Assembly (NCBI RefSeq): GCF_040654195.1 | Contig: NZ_JBFAHM010000010.1 | Span: forward strand, 337,608 to 401,607 | DNA: 64,000 nt | Reading direction: 5' to 3' | Origin: Hamadaea sp013361475 | GTDB taxonomy: Bacteria > Actinomycetota > Actinomycetes > Mycobacteriales > Micromonosporaceae | Part shown: one piece after another, positions 48,212 to 55,981 of the stretch | Layout of the letters: each line of letters begins with the position of its first letter | Position numbering within the stretch: position 1 is the first letter of the stretch | Notes under the pieces: generated by a model | What the model was told of the DNA's origin: nothing | Database searches by the model: none | The model's input: only the letters and a program-made list of their open reading frames with translations | Position numbers and translations under genes: made by a program

Positions 48212-48706
48212 TCAGGCGGTGCCGCAGATCTCGATGTGCCCGGTCGAGCTGTTCTGGGTCAGCTGATACGTCACGCTCCGGTCCGGACCGGACGCGTACT
48301 CCAGCTGAACGGGCATCTGGAGGGTGTTGAGATCCACCTCACCGAGGGTGTAGCCGGTGCTGGTGGTGACATCCCGCTCCAGCGCCTGGAACTCGTCCAG
48401 GTCGTAGCGCTTGCGCATCTCTTCGCACACCAGGTCGTACGCCTCGGCGGGCTTGCCCCGCTCCAGGGCGTCGAGATAGCGGGTGACGGTCTGATTCGCC
48501 TGATCCTCCACCGCGCGTACGCCGGTGATGGCGAGCCCGACCAGCAGGGCGATGCCGCCGCCGCAGAACAGCAGCAGCGCGGCCGCTCCGGTGCCGAGCC
48601 CCCACCAGAGGCGCGTGGTCGACCCCTCGGTCGGGGCCGCGACGAAGGGCGGCCGGGCGCCGGGGCCGGGCGGGACGCCCTCAAGCGTGGGCTGCGTCAC
48701 GGTCAC
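48212..48706 (-). CDS. membrane protein with small exposed domain, unknown
   Basis: This 164-residue protein begins with a Pro/Gly-rich cytoplasmic segment, has one membrane helix (LWWGLGTGAAALLLFCGGGIALLVGLAITGV, about 32-62) and a ~100-residue exposed domain (TVTRYLDALERGKPAEAYDLVCEEMRKRYDLDEFQALERD...), which resembles the DUF4878/NTF2-like domains of actinobacterial lipoproteins. TATAGA is 5-6 bases upstream of GTG 48706, so a leaderless start is likely; GTG 48700 is an alternative. It has two Cys that could pair. Function unknown. Confidence 0.72.
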   Translation of the reverse strand: MTVTQPTLEGVPPGPGARPPFVAAPTEGSTTRLWWGLGTGAAALLLFCGGGIALLVGLAITGVRAVEDQANQTVTRYLDALERGKPAEAYDLVCEEMRKRYDLDEFQALERDVTTSTGYTLGEVDLNTLQMPVQLEYASGPDRSVTYQLTQNSSTGHIEICGTA

Positions 48707-48711
48707 CGACT

Positions 48712-49050
48712 CTATACAACGCGATCGCTCGTCCGCGGCTCGACGGGTCCGCCGGGCGGGGCGCTGGCGAGCGACTCGTACGCGACCGGCTCGTAGAGCG
48801 ACTCGGCGAGCAGCGGCGTGGCGGTCATCTTCACCTCGAAGGCGCCCAGCGCCCGCCGGTACGCTCCGACGTTGGCCCATTCCGTGACGAGGCACCAGGA
48901 CGCGGGCTCGTCCAGCGACCGGGTCAGCTCCCCGCGCAGGTAGCCGGGCCGGGCGGCCAACGCCGCCAGTGCCGCGTGGGCGCGCTCGACGAAAGCCTCG
49001 ACCCCGTCGCCGGACTCGGGGCTGACCACGAACCTGTTGAAGACCAGCAT
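48712..49050 (-). CDS. antibiotic biosynthesis monooxygenase (ABM) domain protein
   Basis: This 112-residue protein begins MLVFNRFVVSPESGDGVEAFVERAHAALAALAARPGYLRGELTRSLDEPASWCLVTEWANVGAYRRAL, a typical ABM ferredoxin-like fold. This fold includes haem-degrading IsdG and quinol monooxygenases. GGAGGAGGA lies 7 bases before the ATG. It is divergent from znuA, with a Zur box between, so zinc could control it as well. Catalytic residues cannot be assigned by eye. Confidence 0.82.
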   Translation of the reverse strand: MLVFNRFVVSPESGDGVEAFVERAHAALAALAARPGYLRGELTRSLDEPASWCLVTEWANVGAYRRALGAFEVKMTATPLLAESLYEPVAYESLASAPPGGPVEPRTSDRVV

Positions 49051-49106
49051 CCTGATCGTCCTCCTCCGGTTGTACAGCGTAATGGGTCCCAACATGAAAA
49101 CGCTTT

Positions 49107-49121
49107 TGACAATCATTCTCA
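49107..49121. promoter_or_regulatory. Zur box upstream of znuA
   Basis: TGACAAT-C-ATTCTCA is a 7-1-7 palindrome with one mismatched pair, the form of a Zur operator. A related imperfect half-site, TGAAAACGCTTTTGA (49095-49109), overlaps it on the left. It lies 20 bases before the znuA start region, and zur is the last gene of the same operon. Confidence 0.85.
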
Positions 49122-49141
49122 TTTAGGGGAAAGTGGTGACC

Positions 49142-50056
49142 ATGAGACTTCGCCACCTCCTCACGGTCGCGACGGCGGGCGTTCTGGTCGCCGGCGGCCT
49201 GGCTGCGTGCGGGACGGACGACCCGAGCGCCGACGGCAAGCTGTCCGTGGTCGCCGCCTTCTACCCCCTCCAGTTCGTCGCCCAGCGCCTCGGCGGCGAC
49301 GCCGTCCAGGTCACCAACCTGACCGCGCCGGGCGCGGAGCCGCACGACCTCGAGCTCAGCCCGAAGCAGCTCGCGCAGATCGCCGAGGCGAAGGTGGTCG
49401 TCTACCTCAAGGGGCTGCAGCCCGAGGTGGACAAGGCGATCGATGCGCAGGCGAAGGACAAGGCGATCGACGTGCTCTCGCTGGTTCCGACGCTGACCGC
49501 GACCGGCGAGGAGGCGGCCGAAGCGCCGGAGCTGCAGGGCAAGGACCCCCACGTCTGGCTCGACCCGACCCGGCTGTCGACCGTCGCCGCGTCCGTCGCG
49601 GCCAAGTTCGCCGCCGCCGACCCGGCCCACCAGGCGCAGTTCACCGACAATTCCGCGAAGCTCGCGGCCGACCTGGCCGAACTGGACATGGAGTTCGCGA
49701 CCGGCCTGAAGACCTGCCAGCGCAAGGAGATCTTCACCAGCCACGCCGCCTTCGGCTACCTCGCCGACCGCTACCACCTGACGCAGATCGCGCTGACCGG
49801 GCTGGACCCCGAGCAGGAGCCGACCGCGCAGGCGCTGGCGCACATCGCGGCGGACGCGAAGAAGTACGGCGCGACTACGATCTTCTCCGAGACGCTGGTC
49901 AGCCCGAAGATCTCCGAGACGATCGCCAAGGAGGTCGGGGCGAAGACGGCGGTCCTCGATCCGCTCGAGGGGCTGCCCGCCGGATCCACCGGCGACTACC
50001 TCTCGGTGATGCGGCAGAACTTGACGGCGTTGCAGAGCGCACTGGGGTGTTCGTGA
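49142..50056 (+). CDS. znuA: zinc ABC transporter substrate-binding lipoprotein
   Basis: This ~304-residue protein has a lipoprotein signal (LVAGGLAACGTDD; Cys near residue 22). Metal ligands expected for cluster A-I binding proteins are present: PHDLELSPKQ, DPHVWLDP, FTSHAAFGYLADRY and a late Glu/Asp (FSETLVSPK). No long His-rich loop is present. The region GTG 49133, GTG 49136 and ATG 49142 offers three starts; AGGGGA at 49125-49130 fits 49136 or 49142. It captures zinc outside the membrane for ZnuBC. Confidence 0.93.
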   Translation: MRLRHLLTVATAGVLVAGGLAACGTDDPSADGKLSVVAAFYPLQFVAQRLGGDAVQVTNLTAPGAEPHDLELSPKQLAQIAEAKVVVYLKGLQPEVDKAIDAQAKDKAIDVLSLVPTLTATGEEAAEAPELQGKDPHVWLDPTRLSTVAASVAAKFAAADPAHQAQFTDNSAKLAADLAELDMEFATGLKTCQRKEIFTSHAAFGYLADRYHLTQIALTGLDPEQEPTAQALAHIAADAKKYGATTIFSETLVSPKISETIAKEVGAKTAVLDPLEGLPAGSTGDYLSVMRQNLTALQSALGCS

Positions 50057-50811
50057 CGGAGGTCCTGCAAGTCCGGCACGGGGTGGTCGCGTACAGCGAT
50101 CGCCCGGTGCTGCGTGGCGTCGAACTGACGGTGCACGGCGGCGAGGTCGTCGCCCTGCTGGGCGCGAACGGGTCCGGCAAGTCCACACTGATCAAGGCGG
50201 CGCTGGGACTCGTGCCGCTGGCCGCCGGCGAGGTCCGCCTCTTCGGCACGCCGCTGCGCCGGTTCCGGCAGTGGTCCCGGATCGGCTACGTCCCCCAGCG
50301 GCTCGGGGCCGGCGGAGGCGTACCGGCGACGGTCGGCGAGGTCGTGGCGGCCGGGCGGCTCGCCCGCCGAGGGTGGCGTCCGGCGTCCGCGGCGGACAAG
50401 GCGGCGGTGACGTCGGCCATCGAGGCGGTCGGTCTCGCCGATCGGGTACGCGATCCCGTCGCGACCCTGTCCGGCGGTCAGCAGCAGCGTACGCTGATCG
50501 CTCGCGCGCTGGCCGGTGAGCCGGAGCTGCTGATCCTCGACGAACCGACGGCCGGGGTGGACGCGGCCAGCCAGGAGACCTTCGCCGGGGCGCTCGGCGA
50601 CTTCGTGGCCAAGGGCGGCTCGGTGGCCCTCGTGGCGCACGAGCTGGGACCGTTGACGCCGCTGATCGACCGCGCGGTCGTCCTGCACGACGGACTCGTG
50701 GCGCACGACGGAGCGGTGCCCGAACCGGCGGGGCACCACGCCCATCCGGAGCACGACCACGTCCACCCGCACGCGCCGCACAACCCGCCGAGTCTCTGGG
50801 AAGCCCCATGA
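50053..50811 (+). CDS. znuC: zinc ABC transporter ATP-binding protein
   Basis: This 252-residue ATPase has Walker A GANGSGKS near 37-44, signature LSGGQQQR near 138-145, and Walker B LLILDEPTAGVD near 157-168. The C-terminus is His-rich (PAGHHAHPEHDHVHPHAPH), a common metal-binding tail of metal-transport ATPases. The GTG start overlaps the znuA stop (GTGA). Its stop TGA overlaps the first ATG of the 74-bp repeat array, indicating that it was once directly coupled to znuB. Confidence 0.93.
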   Translation: MTEVLQVRHGVVAYSDRPVLRGVELTVHGGEVVALLGANGSGKSTLIKAALGLVPLAAGEVRLFGTPLRRFRQWSRIGYVPQRLGAGGGVPATVGEVVAAGRLARRGWRPASAADKAAVTSAIEAVGLADRVRDPVATLSGGQQQRTLIARALAGEPELLILDEPTAGVDAASQETFAGALGDFVAKGGSVALVAHELGPLTPLIDRAVVLHDGLVAHDGAVPEPAGHHAHPEHDHVHPHAPHNPPSLWEAP

Positions 50812-51029
50812 GCGACCGCAGGTCGATCATCGGCAAACACAGTCTCACTCATGCGGTCGCCGGCCGCAGGACGGTGATCGCATGAGCGACCGCAGGTCGA
50901 TCATCAGCCAGCACAATCTCACTCATGCGGTCGCCGGCCGCAGGACGGTGATCGCATGAGCGACCGCAGGTCGATCATCAGCCAGCACAGTCTCACTCAT
51001 GCGGTCGCCGGCCGCAGGACGGTGATCGC
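50808..51029 (+). repeat. three-copy 74-bp tandem array, each copy starting with ATGAGC
   Basis: The unit is 74 bp, with copies starting at 50808, 50882 and 50956, and the array ends exactly at the znuB ATG at 51030. Every copy begins ATGAGCGACCGCAGGTCG and ends GGTGATCGC. Copies 2 and 3 differ at one base; copy 1 differs at several. Each copy can form GCGACCGCA/TGCGGTCGC. Every ATGAGC is a possible start codon, and the period is not a multiple of 3. Confidence 0.95.
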
Positions 51030-51902
51030 ATGAGCATCTTTGCTTATCAATTCATGCAGTATGCGCTGCTGGGCACCGCGATCACCGGGCTCACCGCGCC
51101 CGCTCTCGGCGTCTACCTCGTGCAGCGGCGGCTGTCGCTGATCGGCGACGGCATCGGCCACGTCGCGCTGACCGGCGTGGGCATCGGCGTCCTGATGCAC
51201 AAGTCGCCCGTGCTCGTCGCGACGGTGGTGGCGATCATCGGCGCGGTCGCGGTCGAGATCATCCGCGAACGCAGCAAGACCTCGGGCGACATCGCGCTGG
51301 CCATCCTCTTCTACGGCGGCATCTCCGGCGGCGTGTTCCTCATCGGACTGAGCGGCGCCAGTCAGGGCCTCAACGCGTTCCTCTTCGGTTCTCCGCTGAC
51401 CATCACGAACGCCGACATGGTCACCATCGTCGTGCTCGGGGTGGCCGTCCTGGTCGTCTCGATCGGGTTGCGTCCTTGGCTGTTCGCGGTCTGCCAGGAC
51501 GAGGAGTACGCCAAAGTCGCCGGCCTGCCGGTACGTACGCTCAATGTGATCGTCGCCGTGACCACGGCCGTGACCGTGACCACCGCCATGCGCTCGATCG
51601 GCTTGTTGCTCGTGAGCGCGTTGATGGTCGTGCCCGTGGCGACCGCGCAGCTGGTGACCCGCGGCTTCCGCAGCACGATGGCCTTGTCGATGGCGCTGGG
51701 ACTGACCAGCGCGGTCCTCGGCGTGGTGATCGCCGGGCCGTCGGACACCGCCGTCGGCGCGACCGTCGTCCTCTTCGCGATCGCGTTGTTCCTGGTCGTG
51801 GCGGTAGGATCGGCGGGCCTGCGGGCCTGGCGGCGGCGGTCGATCCCGGCCGGCCACCCGGCCTGCGACCCACCCGATGTGCTCCTGAAAGTGGATCGCT
51901 GA
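51030..51902 (+). CDS. znuB: zinc ABC transporter permease
   Basis: This 290-residue permease has about eight or nine membrane segments and is of the ABC-3 family (FMQYALLGTAITGLTAPALGVYLVQRRLSLIGDGIGHVALTGVG; the L-S-L-x-x-D-x-x-x-H segment is characteristic). Its ATG, in ATGAGCATC, follows the third repeat unit. It pairs with ZnuC to import zinc. The last two bases overlap the zur start (TGATG). Confidence 0.94.
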   Translation: MSIFAYQFMQYALLGTAITGLTAPALGVYLVQRRLSLIGDGIGHVALTGVGIGVLMHKSPVLVATVVAIIGAVAVEIIRERSKTSGDIALAILFYGGISGGVFLIGLSGASQGLNAFLFGSPLTITNADMVTIVVLGVAVLVVSIGLRPWLFAVCQDEEYAKVAGLPVRTLNVIVAVTTAVTVTTAMRSIGLLLVSALMVVPVATAQLVTRGFRSTMALSMALGLTSAVLGVVIAGPSDTAVGATVVLFAIALFLVVAVGSAGLRAWRRRSIPAGHPACDPPDVLLKVDR

Positions 51903-52300
51903 TGACCGCTCCGCGCAACACCCGTCAGCGCACCGCCGTCGCGGCTCTGCTCGCCGAGGTCGACGGCTTTCACAGTGCCCAGGAACTGCACGCGATGCTG
52001 CGCGATCGCGGCGACACGATCGGGCTGACCACGGTCTACCGGACGCTGCAGGCGCTCGCCGAAGCCGAGGAGATCGACGTCATGCGGCCGCCCGGCGGCG
52101 ACCACCTCTACCGGCGGTGCAGCGACACCCATCACCACCACCTGGTCTGCCGCTCGTGCGGGGCGACCGTGGAGGTCGAGGGGCCGGCCGTGGAGAGCTG
52201 GACGTCCAAGGTGGCGGCCGAACACGGCTACTCCGACGTCAGCCACACGCTGGAGCTGCTCGGCACATGCTCGGCCTGCGCCGCCTCCCCCTCCGCCTGA
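51902..52300 (+). CDS. zur: Fur-family zinc uptake regulator Zur
   Basis: This 132-residue Fur-family protein has an N-terminal winged helix (TRQRTAVAALLAEVDGFHSAQELHAMLRDRGDTIGLTTVYRTLQALAE) and a C-terminal metal-binding domain with RCSDTHHHHLVCRSCG and CSAC, giving the Cys4 structural site. Its position at the end of znuACB, with a Zur box before znuA, supports zinc repression of its own operon. It starts on ATG 51902, overlapping the znuB stop. Confidence 0.93.
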   Translation: MTAPRNTRQRTAVAALLAEVDGFHSAQELHAMLRDRGDTIGLTTVYRTLQALAEAEEIDVMRPPGGDHLYRRCSDTHHHHLVCRSCGATVEVEGPAVESWTSKVAAEHGYSDVSHTLELLGTCSACAASPSA

Positions 52301-52332
52301 TCACTGCGCCCAGCCACCCGCCCCCGCTCGCG

Positions 52333-52405
52333 TGATCATTGCGTCAGCCATGTCGTTTCGGGCGGCGATTTGTCCGCCGAAACAGCATGCCTGACGCAAC
52401 GATCA
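52333..52405. repeat. family C palindrome, copy 2
   Basis: The arms begin TGATCATTGCGTCAGCCATG and end CATGCCTGACGCAACGATCA, near-complementary with a few mismatches. They match the copy at 46617-46689 over the TTGCG-CAG-CATG core. It lies 33 bases downstream of the zur stop. Confidence 0.8.
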
Positions 52406-52477
52406 TGCTTGGGGACGCAGCATGCCACCCTCGGGGCGTAAGGCCTATTCGCGGCGGCGAATGGGCACTATGGACGT

Positions 52478-53095
52478 ATGCCGAAGCTCTACGCGGAAAA
52501 GCCCTTCCGGTTCGCCCGCCAGCTCTTCGCCGACGTCTTCGTCGTAGCCTGGACGGCCGCCTGGATCTGGCTCGGCCATCGGGTGTTCGAGCTGATCATG
52601 AAGCTGGCCGCACCGGGCCGCAAGATGGAGGACGCCGGCACCGGGCTGGCCGACAACCTCGCCGACGCACAGTCCAAAGCGGACGGCATCCCTCTGGTCG
52701 GCGACAAGCTCGGCGTACCGTTCGGCAAGGCGGCCGAGGCCGCCCGGTCGCTGGCCGAAGCCGGGCAGGGTCAGCAGGACGTCGTCCACGATCTCGCCCT
52801 CATCCTGGGCTGGGCCATCGGCGGTCTGCCCGTCCTGCTGGCGCTCGTGCTGTGGCTGCCGTTGCGGGTGCGGTGGGTGCGGGCGGCCAGCGCGGCGAGC
52901 CGGTTGCGGCGCCGTCGGGGCGGTGTCGAACTACTCGCGTTGCGAGCACTCACGAGCGCTCCGTTACGCCGGCTCGCCACCCTCCCTGACGACACGGCCA
53001 GCCAGTGGCGCGCCGGTGACCCCGGCACCATGGACAGCCTGGCCGCCTTGGAACTACGCCGCCTCGGCCTGCGTACGCGGCTCGCGCCGCGCTAG
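52478..53095 (+). CDS. two-TM membrane protein, unknown
   Basis: This 205-residue protein has a membrane segment near 19-41 (DVFVVAWTAAWIWLGHRVFELI), a hydrophilic middle (NLADAQSKADGIPLVGDKLGVPFGKAAEAARSL) and a second near 109-131 (LALILGWAIGGLPVLLALVLWLPL), then a basic C-terminus. It is a conserved actinobacterial type without assigned function. It is convergent with the acyl-CoA dehydrogenase gene. Confidence 0.72.
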   Translation: MPKLYAEKPFRFARQLFADVFVVAWTAAWIWLGHRVFELIMKLAAPGRKMEDAGTGLADNLADAQSKADGIPLVGDKLGVPFGKAAEAARSLAEAGQGQQDVVHDLALILGWAIGGLPVLLALVLWLPLRVRWVRAASAASRLRRRRGGVELLALRALTSAPLRRLATLPDDTASQWRAGDPGTMDSLAALELRRLGLRTRLAPR

Positions 53096-53103
53096 CCGAC
53101 AGC

Positions 53104-53164
53104 GCTGGATCAGGGTTCTGGCTCGAATCTTGGGGCAAGATTCGACCTGGAACCCTGATCCAGC
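53104..53164. repeat. family A 61-bp palindromic repeat, copy 5
   Basis: The hairpin has ends GCTGGATCAGGGTTCTGG and GGAACCCTGATCCAGC. It lies 9 bases after the membrane protein stop and before the end of the acyl-CoA dehydrogenase gene. Confidence 0.92.
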
Positions 53165-53190
53165 GGCCCGAGTAGGGCGGTGCGAGAGGG

Positions 53191-55104
53191 TCAGCGCTGG
53201 ACGTGCGGGAGGCGACGGCGTACGTCGGTTTCAGTGGACGGGCCGGGCTCCCAGGTCGCTACCCACTCCCCCGACTCCGGCGGCGGCAGGATGCCGTCTT
53301 CGAGGAAGGCGTACCGGCCGTCGACGATGCGGGACGAACCGCGTACGTCGTCGGCGTCGGTGTTGTGGTGCAACCGGCGGAACGCCCGCTCGGCCCGATC
53401 ACGGGCCTGCCGGCAGAACAGGTCGGCGAGTTCCCGCTCCTCGGGCCGGCCGGACGCCTGGGCGCGTACGCAGGTCGCCGCGATCGCGAACAGCTCGGCT
53501 CCGATGTCGACGATCCGGCCCAGGTAGCTCTGCTTGTACTCCATCCGGCCCTGCCAGCGGGCCATTCCCCGGAACGTCTGCCGGGCCAGCTTGCGCGACG
53601 ACCGCTCCACGTACCGCAGATGCCGGCCCAGGTCGCCGTAGTCGGCGTACCCGTGGAAGGAACCGCGACCGACCACGAGCGTGGGCAGCCAGCGGGCGTA
53701 GAACCCGGCGGCGCGCAGGCCCGCGCGGACCTTGCGGCCGGTCGGGGCCTTGGGGTCGATGATGTCCCCGGCGACGCTGAGGTGCTGGTCGACCGCCTCC
53801 CGCGCGATGAGCAGGTGCATGATCTCGGTCGAGCCCTCGAAGATGCGATTGATCCGCAAATCGCGGAGGATCTGCTCGGCCGCGACGCCCCGCTCGCCCC
53901 GGGCCTCCTGCGAAGCGGCGGTCTCGAAGCCGCGCCCGCCCCGGATCTGCACGAGTTCGTCGGCGGCCTGCCAGGCCAGCTCGGAGGCGTAGAGCTTGAT
54001 CAGCGCCGCCTCGATGCGGATGTCGTTGCGGTCGTCGTCGGCCAGCATGCAGCAGAGATCGAGCATGCTTTCCACGCCGTAGGTGGTGGCCGCGATGAAG
54101 GCGAGCTTGGTCGCGATGGCCTCGTGCTTGGCGATCGGTACGCCCATCTGAACTCGCTCGTCGACCCAGTCCCGCGCGACGCCGGTGCACCACTTGAGAG
54201 CGCCGACGCACGACGCGGGCAGCGACAGCCGGCCGGTGTTGAGGGTGCCGAGGGCGACACGCATGCCGCGCCCTTCCTCGCCGATCCGGTTCTCCTCGGG
54301 GACGAACACGTCGTGGAACCGCGTCACGCTGTTCTCCAGGCCACGCAGGCCCATGAAGGCGTTCCGGCGTTCGACGGTGATCCCGGCCGACTCGCTCTCG
54401 ACGACGAAGGCCGTGATGCCGCCCTTACGACCCTCCGACTTCGGTACGCGGGCCAGCACGACCAGCAGCGTCGCCACCGTCCCGTTGGTCGCCCAGAGCT
54501 TGACGCCGTCGAGTTTGTAGCCGCCCTCGACCGGAGTGGCGCTGGTCCGCATCCGGGCCGGGTCCGACCCGACGTCGGGCTCGGTGAGCAGGAACGCCGA
54601 CACCTCGCCGGCCGCCAGCCGAGGCAGGAAGCGCTTCTTCTGCTCCGGCGTGCCGAACATCTTCAACGGCTGCGGTACGCCGATCGACTGGTGTGCGCTC
54701 AGCAGCGCCCCGATGGACGGATTCGCCGACCCGGCCAGCATCAGAGCCTTGCAGTAGTGGAGGTTGGACAGACCGAGCCCGCCGTACTCGGGATCGATCT
54801 TCATGCCGAAGCAGCCCAGCTCGGCGAGGCCGGCGAAGACGTCGTCCGGGATGAACGCCTCCCGCTCGATCTGCGCGCCGTCGACGTTGGTCGCCAGGTA
54901 CTCCCGCAGCTTCGGGAGGAACTCCTCGGCTCGGGCGGCCTTGGCCGGATCCGGCTGTGGCCACGGGCTGATCAGATCGAGCCGGAACCGGCCCAGGAAC
55001 AGTTGTTTGCCGAAACTCGGCTTCTTCCACTCGTCGCGGCTCGACTCGAGGATCTCCCGAGCTTGCGCGGCGGTCACCTGCGGCTTGGCATCGGTCGCGG
55101 TCAT
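53191..55104 (-). CDS. acyl-CoA dehydrogenase family protein (large)
   Basis: This 637-residue flavoprotein has the ACAD fold with segments AELGCFGMKIDPEYGGLGLSN near 97-117, LTEPDVGSDPARMRTSATPVEGGYKLDGVKLWATNG near 180-215, and EQILRDLRINRIFEGSTEIMHLLIAREAVDQHL near 409-441. The catalytic base cannot be fixed by eye. The extra C-terminal region of about 200 residues places it with the larger ACAD group (VLCAD/ACAD9-like or FadE-type). It is involved in beta-oxidation of fatty acids. Start ATG 55104 (MTATDAKPQV). Confidence 0.93.
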   Translation of the reverse strand: MTATDAKPQVTAAQAREILESSRDEWKKPSFGKQLFLGRFRLDLISPWPQPDPAKAARAEEFLPKLREYLATNVDGAQIEREAFIPDDVFAGLAELGCFGMKIDPEYGGLGLSNLHYCKALMLAGSANPSIGALLSAHQSIGVPQPLKMFGTPEQKKRFLPRLAAGEVSAFLLTEPDVGSDPARMRTSATPVEGGYKLDGVKLWATNGTVATLLVVLARVPKSEGRKGGITAFVVESESAGITVERRNAFMGLRGLENSVTRFHDVFVPEENRIGEEGRGMRVALGTLNTGRLSLPASCVGALKWCTGVARDWVDERVQMGVPIAKHEAIATKLAFIAATTYGVESMLDLCCMLADDDRNDIRIEAALIKLYASELAWQAADELVQIRGGRGFETAASQEARGERGVAAEQILRDLRINRIFEGSTEIMHLLIAREAVDQHLSVAGDIIDPKAPTGRKVRAGLRAAGFYARWLPTLVVGRGSFHGYADYGDLGRHLRYVERSSRKLARQTFRGMARWQGRMEYKQSYLGRIVDIGAELFAIAATCVRAQASGRPEERELADLFCRQARDRAERAFRRLHHNTDADDVRGSSRIVDGRYAFLEDGILPPPESGEWVATWEPGPSTETDVRRRLPHVQR

Positions 55105-55195
55105 TCGCGTACACCCCCGGTGGGACGGGATCAAGTGGTGTCGCCCTATACGTTACTGCTCAGTCCTACCCGCCGGTAGGTGCTCTGCCATTCGC

Positions 55196-55256
55196 GCCAG
55201 ATCAGGGTTCCGGGTCGAATCTTGGGGCAAGATTCGACCGAGAGCCCTGATCCAGC
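55196..55256. repeat. family A 61-bp palindromic repeat, copy 6
   Basis: The hairpin has ends GCCAGATCAGGGTTCC (two changes from the GCTGG consensus) and GAGAGCCCTGATCCAGC. It lies 3' of the TIGR03943 gene and upstream of the acyl-CoA dehydrogenase gene. Confidence 0.9.
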
Positions 55257-55267
55257 GCAAAAGGGGG

Positions 55268-55981
55268 CTACTCGTACTGCTGCTTGGGCGGATCGACCGG
55301 CCGCCAGGAGACCACGGAGATGTACGGGATGATCTCGTCGTTGACCGCGTCCCGCATGGTCTGATCGGTGAACGTCCCGACGATCTCGACCCACGAGTCG
55401 TCGGCCATCCCGGTCGGCCCCTGGCCGGCGAAGGCCACCTTGATCGGGCGGGCGTCGGCCGCGCAGCAGGACAGGATCATGCGGCCGAGCACCTGTTTGC
55501 CGTCCGTACTGGTGACGAGGAAGCCGACGAGCTTCACTTTGCGGTCGCCGAGGGACACGCCCTTGTCGAAGACGGCGCGGGAGGCGTAGTCGAGGACGGT
55601 GATCGGCACGACGTCGCCCGGCGGCAACGGCGGGTAGTCCGATTCGGCCGCAGTGGACAGTGCGGTGCCGGACTGGCCGGCGGCGTACGCCCCCATCGCG
55701 GGCGGCGCGACGAGCAGCAGGCCGAGCACCGGCGCGATGATGAGCCAGCCCACCGCGGGTCCACCATGCGAATGATCGTGACCGTGGTCTTCCGGCTCTC
55801 CCGGTGTGCGGTACTCGTGCCACAGCGTCATGACGGCCGCCGCGACGAGCAGTGCTCCGGAGAGGACCAGGAACGGCCGGAGCCCCTCCTTGACGTACCG
55901 GAGGTAGAGGTCGCCGAGGCTGATCTTGAGTACCGCCCCGCCGAGCAGCAGCATGATGACGGCTTGCGCCTGCCGGTTCAC
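55268..55981 (-). CDS. TIGR03943-family putative permease subunit with His-rich loop
   Basis: This 237-residue protein has several N-terminal membrane segments. A His-rich loop EDHGHDHSHGG near 70-80 is a likely metal site. The C-terminal ~120 residues form an exposed domain (VVPITVLDYASRAVFDKGVSLGDRKVKLVGFLVTS...). It begins on a GTG overlapping the stop of the YraQ-type permease (GTGA). In Firmicutes the pair (YcgQ/YcgR) lies near zinc-regulated genes. A metal-related export or import role is plausible; not proved. Confidence 0.85.
   Translation of the reverse strand: MNRQAQAVIMLLLGGAVLKISLGDLYLRYVKEGLRPFLVLSGALLVAAAVMTLWHEYRTPGEPEDHGHDHSHGGPAVGWLIIAPVLGLLLVAPPAMGAYAAGQSGTALSTAAESDYPPLPPGDVVPITVLDYASRAVFDKGVSLGDRKVKLVGFLVTSTDGKQVLGRMILSCCAADARPIKVAFAGQGPTGMADDSWVEIVGTFTDQTMRDAVNDEIIPYISVVSWRPVDPPKQQYE

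Noticed and set aside
50808..51029. Tandem repeats resembling a CRISPR array
   Set aside because: The 74-bp units are contiguous with no spacers, only three copies, and no cas genes are nearby.
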